The notes under the pieces are model-generated. The model was not told the origin of the DNA. It did not search any database and saw only the letters and a list, made by a program, of their open reading frames with translations. From positions 1 to 64,000 of the forward strand of contig CAYMFU010000052.1 of NCBI GenBank assembly GCA_964389805.1: a stretch of 64,000 nucleotides of DNA, given 5' to 3'. Below are positions 27,325 through 36,218 of this stretch, in pieces (positions within the stretch are counted from its first letter, which is position 1; each line of letters opens with the position of its first letter). Position numbers and translations under genes: made by a program. Source of the stretch: JAGTVG01 sp964389805. GTDB taxonomy: Bacteria; Bacteroidota; Bacteroidia; Cytophagales; Cyclobacteriaceae.

Positions 27325-27534
27325 CTAATGAAAAATATGTGGACAATATACAAAAGTGAATCCCCAAGTTAATATACTTGGTTAGCGAAGATTTTCAAAA
27401 TTTTCAAGTACCTAAACAACCACAAAAAAATATTACCTGATTAGGCTAGGCCTAATAAAATCCTCATGAAATACACTATAAACAATCTTCTTCATTATGA
27501 TATTCTTGCCAGGTTCTAAATAATAACACCAGGA

Positions 27535-27918
27535 TTAATCCAGCAAAGACCCGGATTTTTTCTCCCGGTGAACCGTATCAAGAGAAAAAGGGGGTATACA
27601 AATGGACCAGTAAATGGCAGGAAAATCAAAGGGATTAGTATATTTTACCCGACCTCCTTTTTTTGCCAGAAAAGATTCTCCTTCTTTTACTTCGACTTTT
27701 TCTCCATCTATAAAAATCAAAATAGAACCATTGTTCATCAAAATAAACTCATCAAATTCCGGTCTCTGAAAGGGCTCATTCCACCTTGGGGGAATTTCCA
27801 TACGGGATATACTGCAGTGGGGGTATTTATTACTTACATTTCCATAATGTTCCAGAATTAATTTCAAATCTTCCGTCGGAACTATAAAAGGATCGTCTTC
27901 TTTTATATAATTTTTCAT
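27535..27918 (-). CDS. Small cupin-domain protein
   Basis: A 127-residue single-domain cupin. The first conserved cupin motif is partly kept (RPEFDEFILMNNGSILIFIDGE), with Glu in place of one histidine, and the second is GESFLAKKGGRVKYTNPFDFPAIYW. The pattern resembles EutQ-like or isomerase-like cupins, but metal ligands are incomplete. It is cytoplasmic and lies 57 bp after the TrmH-type gene. A minus-strand -7 box (TAGTTTTG, 27951-27958) with TTG 18 bases upstream may give it its own promoter, located at the very end of the methyltransferase gene. The function is not known. Confidence 0.75.
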   Translation of the reverse strand: MKNYIKEDDPFIVPTEDLKLILEHYGNVSNKYPHCSISRMEIPPRWNEPFQRPEFDEFILMNNGSILIFIDGEKVEVKEGESFLAKKGGRVKYTNPFDFPAIYWSICIPPFSLDTVHREKKSGSLLD

Positions 27919-27975
27919 GCCATTAAGGATTTCAATGTATGGTAGTTTATCAAAACTAAAAATAACTAATCTTTT

Positions 27976-28503
27976 TCAATTTTTCTGCTTTGAAAGAATA
28001 TCCCAAACAACGATACCAATACTGACAGAAATATTCAGAGAGTGTTTTGTCCCGTATTGCCGAATCTCGACAACATCATCAGCTAATTGTATTACCCCTT
28101 CATTGACTCCTGAGATTTCATTCCCAAAGACCAGGGCCAGCTTGTTATTTTCCGGCATATAATTATCGAGGTAGCAACTTTCATCTGCTTGCTCAATCGC
28201 AACGATTCTATATCCATTACTTTTTAGACTTTTTATAACCTGAATTACATCTTCATTATATTCCCAGTCTACAGAATCTGTTGCTCCAAGGGCGGTTTTG
28301 TTGATTTCCCTATGTGGTGGCTTGCCGGTAATGCCACATAGATATATTTTTTCCAGGGCAAAGGCATCAGAAGTTCTGAAAGCGGAACCCACGTTGTTCA
28401 GGCTGCGTACATCATCGAGTACTATTGTTATTGGCTTTTTTATTAGTCCTTTAAAATCATCTACTGTCAACCTGTTAAGATCTTCGTTCTTCAGTTTTTT
28501 CAT
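27976..28503 (-). CDS. TrmH/SpoU-family RNA 2'-O-methyltransferase
   Basis: A 175-residue SPOUT-class methyltransferase with all three motifs: motif 1 SLNNVGSAFRTSDA (Asn37, Arg43), motif 2 ALVFGNEISGV (Glu129) and motif 3 HSLNISVSIGI (Ser155, Asn157). The C-terminal knot that binds S-adenosylmethionine is complete. The short form without an N-terminal RNA-binding domain is like TrmH/TrmL proteins, which methylate the ribose of tRNA; the exact position modified is not predictable. It is divergent from mutS with 283 bp between the genes. Confidence 0.92.
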   Translation of the reverse strand: MKKLKNEDLNRLTVDDFKGLIKKPITIVLDDVRSLNNVGSAFRTSDAFALEKIYLCGITGKPPHREINKTALGATDSVDWEYNEDVIQVIKSLKSNGYRIVAIEQADESCYLDNYMPENNKLALVFGNEISGVNEGVIQLADDVVEIRQYGTKHSLNISVSIGIVVWDILSKQKN

Positions 28504-28786
28504 TTATTCAAAAATGTATCCTGGATATTAAGTAATTGGATATCATAAAATCTATATATTTTTTGTACACCAGTCCTCTAAAGTAATGTATATTATATCA
28601 ACCAATAATTGCAATTTATTTAGAAAAAATATCCAGGAAAAGGATATATATTTTTCTTAACAAATGTATGGATATGGATACTGAGACAAAAATTATTTAA
28701 TTTAGAATATTAAATTCAACCCGAAATTTTTAATAAAAAATTAGAGTTAAATTAGTAAAAAAATCCCCGTATAATTAGCATATTTT

Positions 28787-31399
28787 ATGGTTAAGAGCAA
28801 ATCCGGCGATAAGGAAACCCCACTGATGAAGCAGTATAATGCCATTAAGGTTAAATATCCAGGGGCATTACTATTGTTCAGGGTAGGGGATTTTTATGAG
28901 ACTTTCGGAGAAGATGCAATCAGGGCCAGCAAAGTTTTGGGCATCGTTCTTACAAAAAGAGCAAATGGAAAAGCTTCCCATGTGGAGCTTGCCGGATTCC
29001 CTCACCATGCACTGGATTCATATTTACCAAAATTAGTCAGATCCGGTTTCCGGGTAGCCATATGTGATCAGCTTGAAGATCCCAAGTCTGTCAAAGGTAT
29101 TGTAAAAAGAGGTGTTACGGAGTTGGTAACGCCAGGTGTTTCTTTAAATGATAATGTACTTGATAAACAAAGCAACAATTATCTGGCATCAGTATTTTTT
29201 AATAATAGTGAGGCTGGAGTGGCTTTCCTGGATGTATCAACCGGTGAATTTTCATTGTCAACCGGATCACATACCTATATTGAAAACCTGATTCAGAGTT
29301 TTAGCCCTTCAGAAATATTATATCCAAAACCGCAACGAACAATTTTTACTGAGAAGTTTGGTGAAAAGTGTATTCAATATGCCCAGGAAGATTGGATCTA
29401 TACTATCGAATATGGATATGAAAAGTTAACTCGACATTTTAAAACCAGTTCACTTAAAGGATTCGGAGTCGAAAATTTAAAAGAAGGTATTATAGCTGCA
29501 GGTGCCATCTTGCATTACCTTGAAGAGACGGAACATAAAGAGGTCAGTCATATAAGTTCCATATCCAGGATTGAGGAAGATAATTATGTGTGGCTCGATA
29601 AATTTACCATCCGCAATCTGGAATTAATTTCTCCTCAGCAGGAGGATGGCATTCCTCTGATTGAAGTGTTAGATAATACCTCTACTCCTATGGGAGCAAG
29701 AGTTCTTCGGAAATGGTTATTGTTTCCATTAAAAGACCTGACCACCATTAATGAACGGCTGGAAATTGTTGAATCACTGAATAAGCATGACACCCTTCAT
29801 GAAGAAATACTTCCCAATTTAAAAGCCATTGGCGATTTAGAGCGCTTAATTTCAAAGGTGGCTGTGAGAAGGATCAATCCGCGGGAATTAAACCATTTAA
29901 AAAAAGCCATTCAATATACTCAGCCTGTTAAAGAGACACTTAAAAAATCAAACCTAACTTGTCTGACCACGATATCGGAAAAACTGCATTCCTGCACACA
30001 ACTCCTTGAGCGAATTGAACACGATTTAAAAGACGATGCACCTTTGTTATCTAATCAGGGGGGTATGATCAAAGACGGCGTACATAAGGAGCTCGATGAA
30101 TTAAGGAAAATTTCTTTTTCAGGAAAAGATTATTTATTACAGATCCAGAAACGGGAGACTGAAAAAACAGGGATATCTTCTTTAAAAATAGCATATAATA
30201 AAGTTTTTGGATACTACCTGGAAGTGACCAATGTACATAAAGATAAAGTCCCGCAGGAATGGATCAGAAAGCAAACTCTTGTTAATGCTGAGCGGTATAT
30301 CACTGAAGAATTAAAATCCTATGAAGAAAAGATTTTAAATGCTGAAGAAAAGATTATCCAGATCGAGCTAAAACTGTATAATGACCTGGTAGCATTTGCT
30401 GGTCAATTTATAAATGAAATTCAGGTAAATGCACGGCAGCTGGCTATTCTTGATTGTCTGTCATCTTTCGCCCAGATCGCTGAAAAGAATAATTACATTA
30501 AACCGCTGGTTAATGATTCTACAAACCTGATTGTTAAGAATGGTCGGCATCCGGTTATTGAACATCAGCTCCCTCCGGGAGAATCCTATATCCCGAATGA
30601 TATATATCTTAACAACGATTCTCAACAGATCCTGATCATAACCGGTCCCAATATGTCCGGAAAATCAGCATTGTTAAGACAAGTTGCATTAATTTGTCTG
30701 ATGGCACAAATAGGATCATATGTTCCGGCTTCAAGCGCTGAAATTGGAATTGTGGATAAGGTATTTACAAGAGTAGGGGCTTCAGATAATCTTTCAAGGG
30801 GCGAATCTACTTTTATGGTTGAAATGACTGAAACAGCCAGTATTCTGAATAACTTAAGCAACCGCAGCCTGGTCCTGATGGATGAAATTGGCAGAGGCAC
30901 CGCAACTTATGACGGGGTTTCTATTGCATGGTCGATAGTAGAATACCTGCAGAATCATCCCAAATACAGGGTAAAAACATTATTTGCTACACATTACCAT
31001 GAGTTGAATCAATTGGCTGAAGATTACCAGGGGATTAAGAATTACAATGTATCTGTAAAAGAGATTGGCAACAAAATACTTTTTTTACGTAAACTGGAAG
31101 AAGGGGGAAGTGAACACAGTTTTGGAATTCATGTTGCCCAGATGGCAGGAATGCCAAATGAGATTGTGATCAGATCCAATGAGATACTTAAGCATCTTGA
31201 AAAGGAAAAATTGAAGGAAGAAACTAAAAAATCATTAGATTCAGTTCCCAAACAAAATTATCAGTTAAGTCTATTTGAAGCGGATCCAAAATTTGAGGAA
31301 ATAAAAGAACTATTAGATAATTTAGACATAAATACCGTATCACCGGTAGAAGCCTTACTGAAATTGAATGAGATAAAAAATGTACTAAAAGGTAAATAA
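28787..31399 (+). CDS. mutS: DNA mismatch repair protein MutS
   Basis: An 870-residue MutS, the normal length. The mismatch-binding domain I is at the N-terminus (TPLMKQYNAIKVKYPGALLLFRVGDFYE in two parts, with the F-x-E reader in FYETFGE). The ATPase has Walker A GPNMSGKS (620-627), Walker B LVLMDEIGRG and the signature loop SRGESTFMVEM. Near the C-terminus, residues 826-830 are QLSLF, a match to the sliding-clamp binding pentapeptide. It recognises mismatches and recruits MutL. The TPR gene begins 12 bp after its stop. Confidence 0.98.
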   Translation: MVKSKSGDKETPLMKQYNAIKVKYPGALLLFRVGDFYETFGEDAIRASKVLGIVLTKRANGKASHVELAGFPHHALDSYLPKLVRSGFRVAICDQLEDPKSVKGIVKRGVTELVTPGVSLNDNVLDKQSNNYLASVFFNNSEAGVAFLDVSTGEFSLSTGSHTYIENLIQSFSPSEILYPKPQRTIFTEKFGEKCIQYAQEDWIYTIEYGYEKLTRHFKTSSLKGFGVENLKEGIIAAGAILHYLEETEHKEVSHISSISRIEEDNYVWLDKFTIRNLELISPQQEDGIPLIEVLDNTSTPMGARVLRKWLLFPLKDLTTINERLEIVESLNKHDTLHEEILPNLKAIGDLERLISKVAVRRINPRELNHLKKAIQYTQPVKETLKKSNLTCLTTISEKLHSCTQLLERIEHDLKDDAPLLSNQGGMIKDGVHKELDELRKISFSGKDYLLQIQKRETEKTGISSLKIAYNKVFGYYLEVTNVHKDKVPQEWIRKQTLVNAERYITEELKSYEEKILNAEEKIIQIELKLYNDLVAFAGQFINEIQVNARQLAILDCLSSFAQIAEKNNYIKPLVNDSTNLIVKNGRHPVIEHQLPPGESYIPNDIYLNNDSQQILIITGPNMSGKSALLRQVALICLMAQIGSYVPASSAEIGIVDKVFTRVGASDNLSRGESTFMVEMTETASILNNLSNRSLVLMDEIGRGTATYDGVSIAWSIVEYLQNHPKYRVKTLFATHYHELNQLAEDYQGIKNYNVSVKEIGNKILFLRKLEEGGSEHSFGIHVAQMAGMPNEIVIRSNEILKHLEKEKLKEETKKSLDSVPKQNYQLSLFEADPKFEEIKELLDNLDINTVSPVEALLKLNEIKNVLKGK

Positions 31400-31411
31400 A
31401 AATTTGAAGCT

Positions 31412-32641
31412 ATGTTTAGGAAAGTATTACTATTGGCATTCTGTCAAATCATATTACTGTGGATACCTGCAATGACTCAACCAATGTCTGTTCAATATTA
31501 TAATATGGGGCAGGAATCTATTCTACAGGGGGATCTTTTAAATGCCGAGGTACAATTTACACGTGCCATAGAATTAAATGAAAATTATGCAGATGCCTAC
31601 GCACAAAGGGGTTGGGTCAGGTGGTTTTCGAATAGAGCTGGTCTGGCCTTAAAGGATTATAATAAGGCAATATCTTTAAAACCTGAAATCATTAAAACAA
31701 AAAACCTCAGGAAAGTATTTAACCAGTTATTTGAAGACTATAATGAAATCATCGTCGATTTTGATTATACAATTACCATCGATACTAGTGAATATAAAGC
31801 TTATGACGGGAAGGAATTTATTGATCTTGTGGCGGGAGATCCTTTCAAAAAACTAGATGAATACGAACTTGAATTAAGAAATGACCCTGAAAATTACGCG
31901 CTTATCATCAGAACAGCGCTTGCTGAATTTTATGTACATAATTATGGCAATGCCATTGAATTATGCACTAAAGCCATTGAAGCGAATCCAAATGGTCAAT
32001 GGCCATTTTTCATCAGGGGTAATGCCTATGCTATGATAAACAACCTGAATAATAGCCTGAAAGATTATTATTCATTTGAGAAAATTGACAATACTTTTCC
32101 GGTATTGTATTTAAACAGAGGAATTGTTAACGTAAACCTGAATAATAGATACCAGGGAATGGAGGATTTTAATATGGCCCTGAAATTAAGACCCGATCTT
32201 TATGAAGCCAAATATTTTAAAGGTAAGATGCTGGGTGAGAACGGTAAATATGATGAGGCTATTGATCTATTGAGTGAAGTAATCACTAATGATCCGGCTG
32301 ATCTTGGAGCCTTGATCCATCGGGGATTGTATTACAAAAAGATAAACAATTACATAGAAGCTTTATCGGACTATGATGTGGTTATAAAGAATGAAACAGG
32401 AATAGCAAAAGCGTACCATAATCGAGGAAATTTAAGAGTTATGATCAAGGATTTGAATGGGGCCCTGGAAGATTATAACGAAGCCATATCTGTAGATGAG
32501 AATTTATCAATTACATATTTCAACAGAGGCGTTCTTAATATCCTGATGGGTTATCAATATGAAGGATGCATGGATATTCAAAAGAGTCGTGAATTGGGCT
32601 ATGAAGAAGCTGTAGGAAAAGTTGATCTGTATTGTAATTGA
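31412..32641 (+). CDS. Secreted tetratricopeptide-repeat protein
   Basis: A 409-residue protein with a signal peptide (1-22) and at least six TPR units, recognised by the repeated pattern of A-x-x-x-x-x-x-A-I-x-L/A-x-P with Tyr and Gly at fixed places (for example QGDLLNAEVQFTRAIEL, NNYIEALSDYDVVI, KDLNGALEDYNEAISV). TPRs are protein-interaction scaffolds; in Bacteroidota such periplasmic or outer-membrane-associated proteins are common and mostly uncharacterised. It follows mutS by 12 bp, but the pairing is probably accidental. No enzymatic domain is present. Confidence 0.88.
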   Translation: MFRKVLLLAFCQIILLWIPAMTQPMSVQYYNMGQESILQGDLLNAEVQFTRAIELNENYADAYAQRGWVRWFSNRAGLALKDYNKAISLKPEIIKTKNLRKVFNQLFEDYNEIIVDFDYTITIDTSEYKAYDGKEFIDLVAGDPFKKLDEYELELRNDPENYALIIRTALAEFYVHNYGNAIELCTKAIEANPNGQWPFFIRGNAYAMINNLNNSLKDYYSFEKIDNTFPVLYLNRGIVNVNLNNRYQGMEDFNMALKLRPDLYEAKYFKGKMLGENGKYDEAIDLLSEVITNDPADLGALIHRGLYYKKINNYIEALSDYDVVIKNETGIAKAYHNRGNLRVMIKDLNGALEDYNEAISVDENLSITYFNRGVLNILMGYQYEGCMDIQKSRELGYEEAVGKVDLYCN

Positions 32642-32695
32642 TTTTTTAATTAATTATTGCAGATATTTGAACCGGAGCTCCCGCATATCCTTCTA

Positions 32696-33490
32696 TTATA
32701 AATTCTTCCTTTTTAATATCAGATTTGTTAATAGAAACAATATAACTATCCATACAATTCCAATTAAAATGGCCACTAAGGATATCGTATCAGGAACTTC
32801 AATGCCTACATATTTTGGAAATGGAAATACGATTAATTTGTCCATAGCCTTTATAGGAAAGAATTGATCTATTTCATCCGGGAATTGCCAGCGTAAAAGA
32901 GGTTCGATCAGTAAGGGATAAATCAAAACCGCAAAAATTGAGATTCCAGTCCGTTTTAACCAGGTACCAACCAGTAAAGCAAAATTCAGATATAGTAATA
33001 ATTCGAGGAAATAGCCAAACAGGAATATTGAATGATCCAACATTTGAGAGCTTGAAGGCGCATCGGAATTAGTTATACCTATTATTAATCCTGCGGCAAA
33101 AACTACCAGCAATGAAACCACAGAAATAAGGAGTATAAAGAGAAGTTTTGAAACGATTAATTCAAATCTTGTCAATCCATTGATCAGATTCAGCCGAATG
33201 GTATTATATTGATATTCATTCGTTATTGCTATAATGACATAAATCCCGAGAAGGATCTTAAAGAATCCTGAAATATAGGTTATGTTATGCCAGACATCTG
33301 GAAACTGTAAAAGTGGAACAAGGCTTAAATCAATATCACCATACTGGTTATCACTGTAGTCAATAGAACCTGCAAGATCCTGAAGATTAAACAACACGGT
33401 AATCAGAAAAAAGTAATGCATTCCCAGAATTATCCAGAATCCAGGATAGGTCCAGTTCTTTTGAATCTCCAATTTAAATAACCGAATCAT
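32696..33490 (-). CDS. ABC-2-type transporter permease
   Basis: A 264-residue membrane protein with six predicted helices and the typical opening MIRLFKLEIQKNWTYPGFW (cytoplasmic amphipathic segment) of ABC-2 permeases that carry an elongated first periplasmic loop. It overlaps the ATPase gene by 4 bases (ATGA arrangement), so the two are translationally coupled. It forms with that ATPase an exporter, possibly of a bacteriocin-like or lipid substrate; the cargo cannot be told. Confidence 0.88.
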   Translation of the reverse strand: MIRLFKLEIQKNWTYPGFWIILGMHYFFLITVLFNLQDLAGSIDYSDNQYGDIDLSLVPLLQFPDVWHNITYISGFFKILLGIYVIIAITNEYQYNTIRLNLINGLTRFELIVSKLLFILLISVVSLLVVFAAGLIIGITNSDAPSSSQMLDHSIFLFGYFLELLLYLNFALLVGTWLKRTGISIFAVLIYPLLIEPLLRWQFPDEIDQFFPIKAMDKLIVFPFPKYVGIEVPDTISLVAILIGIVWIVILFLLTNLILKRKNL

Positions 33491-34383
33491 TTCCCATGAT
33501 TTAAAAGTTCTAAAAATTTTGATTCAAGTGTTCCGGCTCTTGACATAAAATGTGTAGGATACACTCCCTTCTCAATCAAGTATTTATGAAGGTCTTTTTT
33601 GGTAGGTCCTGGCAGTAGCTTGATGATAAATTTATCACGCATTTGTGTGAGATCCTCAATACCTTTAAATTCAGATAAGAGTTGATGAAGTAATTCGGAA
33701 TCCTCAGCCCATATTTCAATTTGTTCCTCCCCTTCAAGAATCTGGTCCACGGGTCCGTCAAATATCTTCTTTCCTTTCTCCAATACTGCTACGTGTGAAC
33801 ATATTTTCTGCACCTCATCCAATAAATGACTGGCAAGAAAAATGGTTGTTCCTCCTGAAGCAACATCAAGAATCAGATTTCTAATGTCTGCAATCCCCTG
33901 GGGATCCATACCATTGGTGGGTTCGTCCAGCACAAGCACTTCCGGTTCAGCAACCAATGCAGCTGCTAAGGCGAGACGTTGTTTCATCCCAAGAGAATAT
34001 GTTTTAAATGAACTGTCCTTTCGATCAGCTAATCCTACCTTCTCAAGAGTTGAAATAATGTTATGGTTACCAGTTCTTTTTATCCGTGTTATTATCCTTA
34101 AATTTTCTACAGCAGACAAATAAGGATAAAATGCAGGTAATTCAATTATTGATCCTATTTTGTAGAGAGCATTTTTGAGTGGATCATTATTAAACCATTG
34201 ATATTTCCCTGAGGAAGGATTAATAATGCCAAGGATCATTCCTAAAGTGGTAGTTTTACCACTTCCGTTGGGTCCAAGAATTCCATATACCTGTCCATTT
34301 GATATTTCCAGGTCTAAATGTTGAACAGCCTTTATGGCCCCGTAGCTTTTGGAAAGAGCTGATGTTGTTAATATTATACTCAC
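33487..34383 (-). CDS. ABC transporter ATP-binding protein
   Basis: A 298-residue ATPase: Walker A LGPNGSGKTT (36-45), signature YSLGMKQRLALA, Walker B VLVLDEPTNGMDP, and the H-loop SHLLDE. The C-terminal 80 residues are the extra domain of the BcrA/drug-export type of ATPase. It is the first gene of the two-gene exporter on this strand, followed with a 4-base overlap by the ABC-2 permease. Confidence 0.95.
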   Translation of the reverse strand: MSIILTTSALSKSYGAIKAVQHLDLEISNGQVYGILGPNGSGKTTTLGMILGIINPSSGKYQWFNNDPLKNALYKIGSIIELPAFYPYLSAVENLRIITRIKRTGNHNIISTLEKVGLADRKDSSFKTYSLGMKQRLALAAALVAEPEVLVLDEPTNGMDPQGIADIRNLILDVASGGTTIFLASHLLDEVQKICSHVAVLEKGKKIFDGPVDQILEGEEQIEIWAEDSELLHQLLSEFKGIEDLTQMRDKFIIKLLPGPTKKDLHKYLIEKGVYPTHFMSRAGTLESKFLELLNHGK

Positions 34384-34506
34384 CTGAAGTATTACTTTAT
34401 TACCGTAATTTTACGATTAAAATCAGAGGAAAGATACCCTAATTTTTTGGATCCTTTTTTAATCAACAAAAAAAAATATCCTATATTCGTATAAAACACA
34501 TAATTT

Positions 34507-34644
34507 ATGTTAGAGACTAATATTACTGAAGCCGCCAATATTTTTATCTGGATAGTCTGTCTTGGAATTGGACTTGTTGCCGGTCTGATTGCTATAGATA
34601 ATTATAAGCCCAAAGAAAAAGACAAACCGGAATCTTCAAAATAA
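34507..34644 (+). CDS. Small single-helix membrane protein (45 aa)
   Basis: ATG at 34507 to TAA at 34642-34644. The product has a polar N-terminus (MLETNITEAAN), one hydrophobic helix (IFIWIVCLGIGLVAGLIAI) and a charged tail (DNYKPKEKDKPESSK). The clear N-polar / helix / Lys-rich layout and an exact stop make it more than a random frame. It lies between the divergent ABC exporter genes and the beta-CASP nuclease gene. No family is recognised; it could be a small regulatory membrane protein. Confidence 0.5.
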   Translation: MLETNITEAANIFIWIVCLGIGLVAGLIAIDNYKPKEKDKPESSK

Positions 34645-34802
34645 CCCCATCATTATTAAATCTAATTTATTTCATTTTCCAGTTTCCAAATAATCGTAAA
34701 GGTTTTTGCTATTAAAACTGTGGTTTTTTCATAAAATGATTATTTTGTGACAGATTAAACCAGAGATGGATTGTTAATTGAAATAATGATTTGAAATAAG
34801 GG

Positions 34803-36206
34803 ATGAACGTAAGGTTAAAATTTTTTGGAGGTGCCAGAACGGTTACTGGTTCCAAATATTTACTAGAAGTTGATAATTTTAAAATACTTGTTGACTGCGG
34901 ATTGTTTCAGGGAATTAAGGAATTAAGATTAAAAAACTGGGAACAATTTCCCGTCAATGTGGAAGATATCGACGCAGTTTTTATTACTCACGCGCATATT
35001 GACCATACTGGTTATTTACCTCGATTAGTAAGGGAAGGGTATGGAGGCCCCATCTATTGTACAAAGCCAACAGAGGACCTTATGCAGATCATGCTCATGG
35101 ATTCAGCAAAACTACAGGAGGAAGAAGCTGCTTTTGCAAGGAAGAAAGGATATTCCAAGCATGAAAATCCGCAGCCATTATATAATACGCGGGATGTGGA
35201 AAAGGTTATGCCCATGATAAAGTCCTTTGACTTTAATGAATTGATTTCCGTGAACGATCACATAGAAATTAAATTCCATAATGCAGGGCATATTTTGGGG
35301 GCTGCGGTAATTGAGGTTTTATTAATTGGAAGCAACCAGAAAAAGCGTTTACTGTTTTCAGGTGATCTGGGAAGAAATGAAGATGTTCTATTGTATCCTC
35401 CTACAGAGTTTCATAATGCAGATATCTTATTGATCGAGTCTACATATGGAAATAGGGAAAATCCACTGGGTGATCATTTATCCGAGCTTGCAAATGTTGT
35501 CAACCGGGCACTTGATCGGGGAGGCTGCCTATTGATACCCGCTTTTGCAGTAGGCCGGACCCAGACGATCTTATATTATCTGAAACTTCTATCAGAATCA
35601 AGCAGAATACCGGATGTACCCATATATTTTGACAGTCCAATGGCATTCAGTGTCACAGAGATCTACCTGAAGCATTTTGTATATCATAAGCTGGAAGAAT
35701 CAAGTCTTCAAGTGAATAATGGCTCAGCTTTTGATTTTAAAAATCTGGAGTATAAGCAGTCGCAATCTGAATCCATAGGTATTAATGATATAAATAAAAA
35801 TGCAATAATTATAAGTTCGAGTGGTATGTGTACAGGTGGAAGGATCATGCATCATTTGTTTCACCGGTTACAACGACCAGATGATACCCTGCTCTTTATT
35901 GGATACCAGGCTGAGGGGACACGTGGAAGAAGGATCTTGGAAGGGGAGGAAACTGTAAAATTATTTGGCCTGGAAATACCAGTCAAATGCCATGTTGAAA
36001 AACTGGAAGGCTTCTCAGCGCACGCTGACCGGGCCGAATTGCTCAACTGGATTGATAATTTTGAGGATTCACCTAAAAATATTTTCGTGGTTCATGGTGA
36101 GGAACGATCAGCCCTTGACTTCGCACATCTTATACATAAAAAATATAATTGGAATGTAATTGCCCCATCATTCCATGAAACATTTGAACTGTTTCGAGGA
36201 ATTTAA
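34803..36206 (+). CDS. Beta-CASP metallo-beta-lactamase RNA-processing nuclease
   Basis: A 467-residue protein with the metallo-beta-lactamase fold: H-x-H-x-D-H in THAHIDHTG (His63, His65, Asp67, His68), HNAGHILGA, SGDLGRNED, and the beta-CASP motifs STYGNR, SSSGMCTGGRIMHH, GFSAHADRAELL and VHGEERS. This is the family of bacterial and archaeal CPSF/Ysh1-like and RNase J-like nucleases that process RNA. A close match to the CPSF-like branch is suggested by the long linker (about 130-190). It is followed by the GntP gene after 12 bp. Confidence 0.93.
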   Translation: MNVRLKFFGGARTVTGSKYLLEVDNFKILVDCGLFQGIKELRLKNWEQFPVNVEDIDAVFITHAHIDHTGYLPRLVREGYGGPIYCTKPTEDLMQIMLMDSAKLQEEEAAFARKKGYSKHENPQPLYNTRDVEKVMPMIKSFDFNELISVNDHIEIKFHNAGHILGAAVIEVLLIGSNQKKRLLFSGDLGRNEDVLLYPPTEFHNADILLIESTYGNRENPLGDHLSELANVVNRALDRGGCLLIPAFAVGRTQTILYYLKLLSESSRIPDVPIYFDSPMAFSVTEIYLKHFVYHKLEESSLQVNNGSAFDFKNLEYKQSQSESIGINDINKNAIIISSSGMCTGGRIMHHLFHRLQRPDDTLLFIGYQAEGTRGRRILEGEETVKLFGLEIPVKCHVEKLEGFSAHADRAELLNWIDNFEDSPKNIFVVHGEERSALDFAHLIHKKYNWNVIAPSFHETFELFRGI

Positions 36207-36218
36207 TATATACCCATT

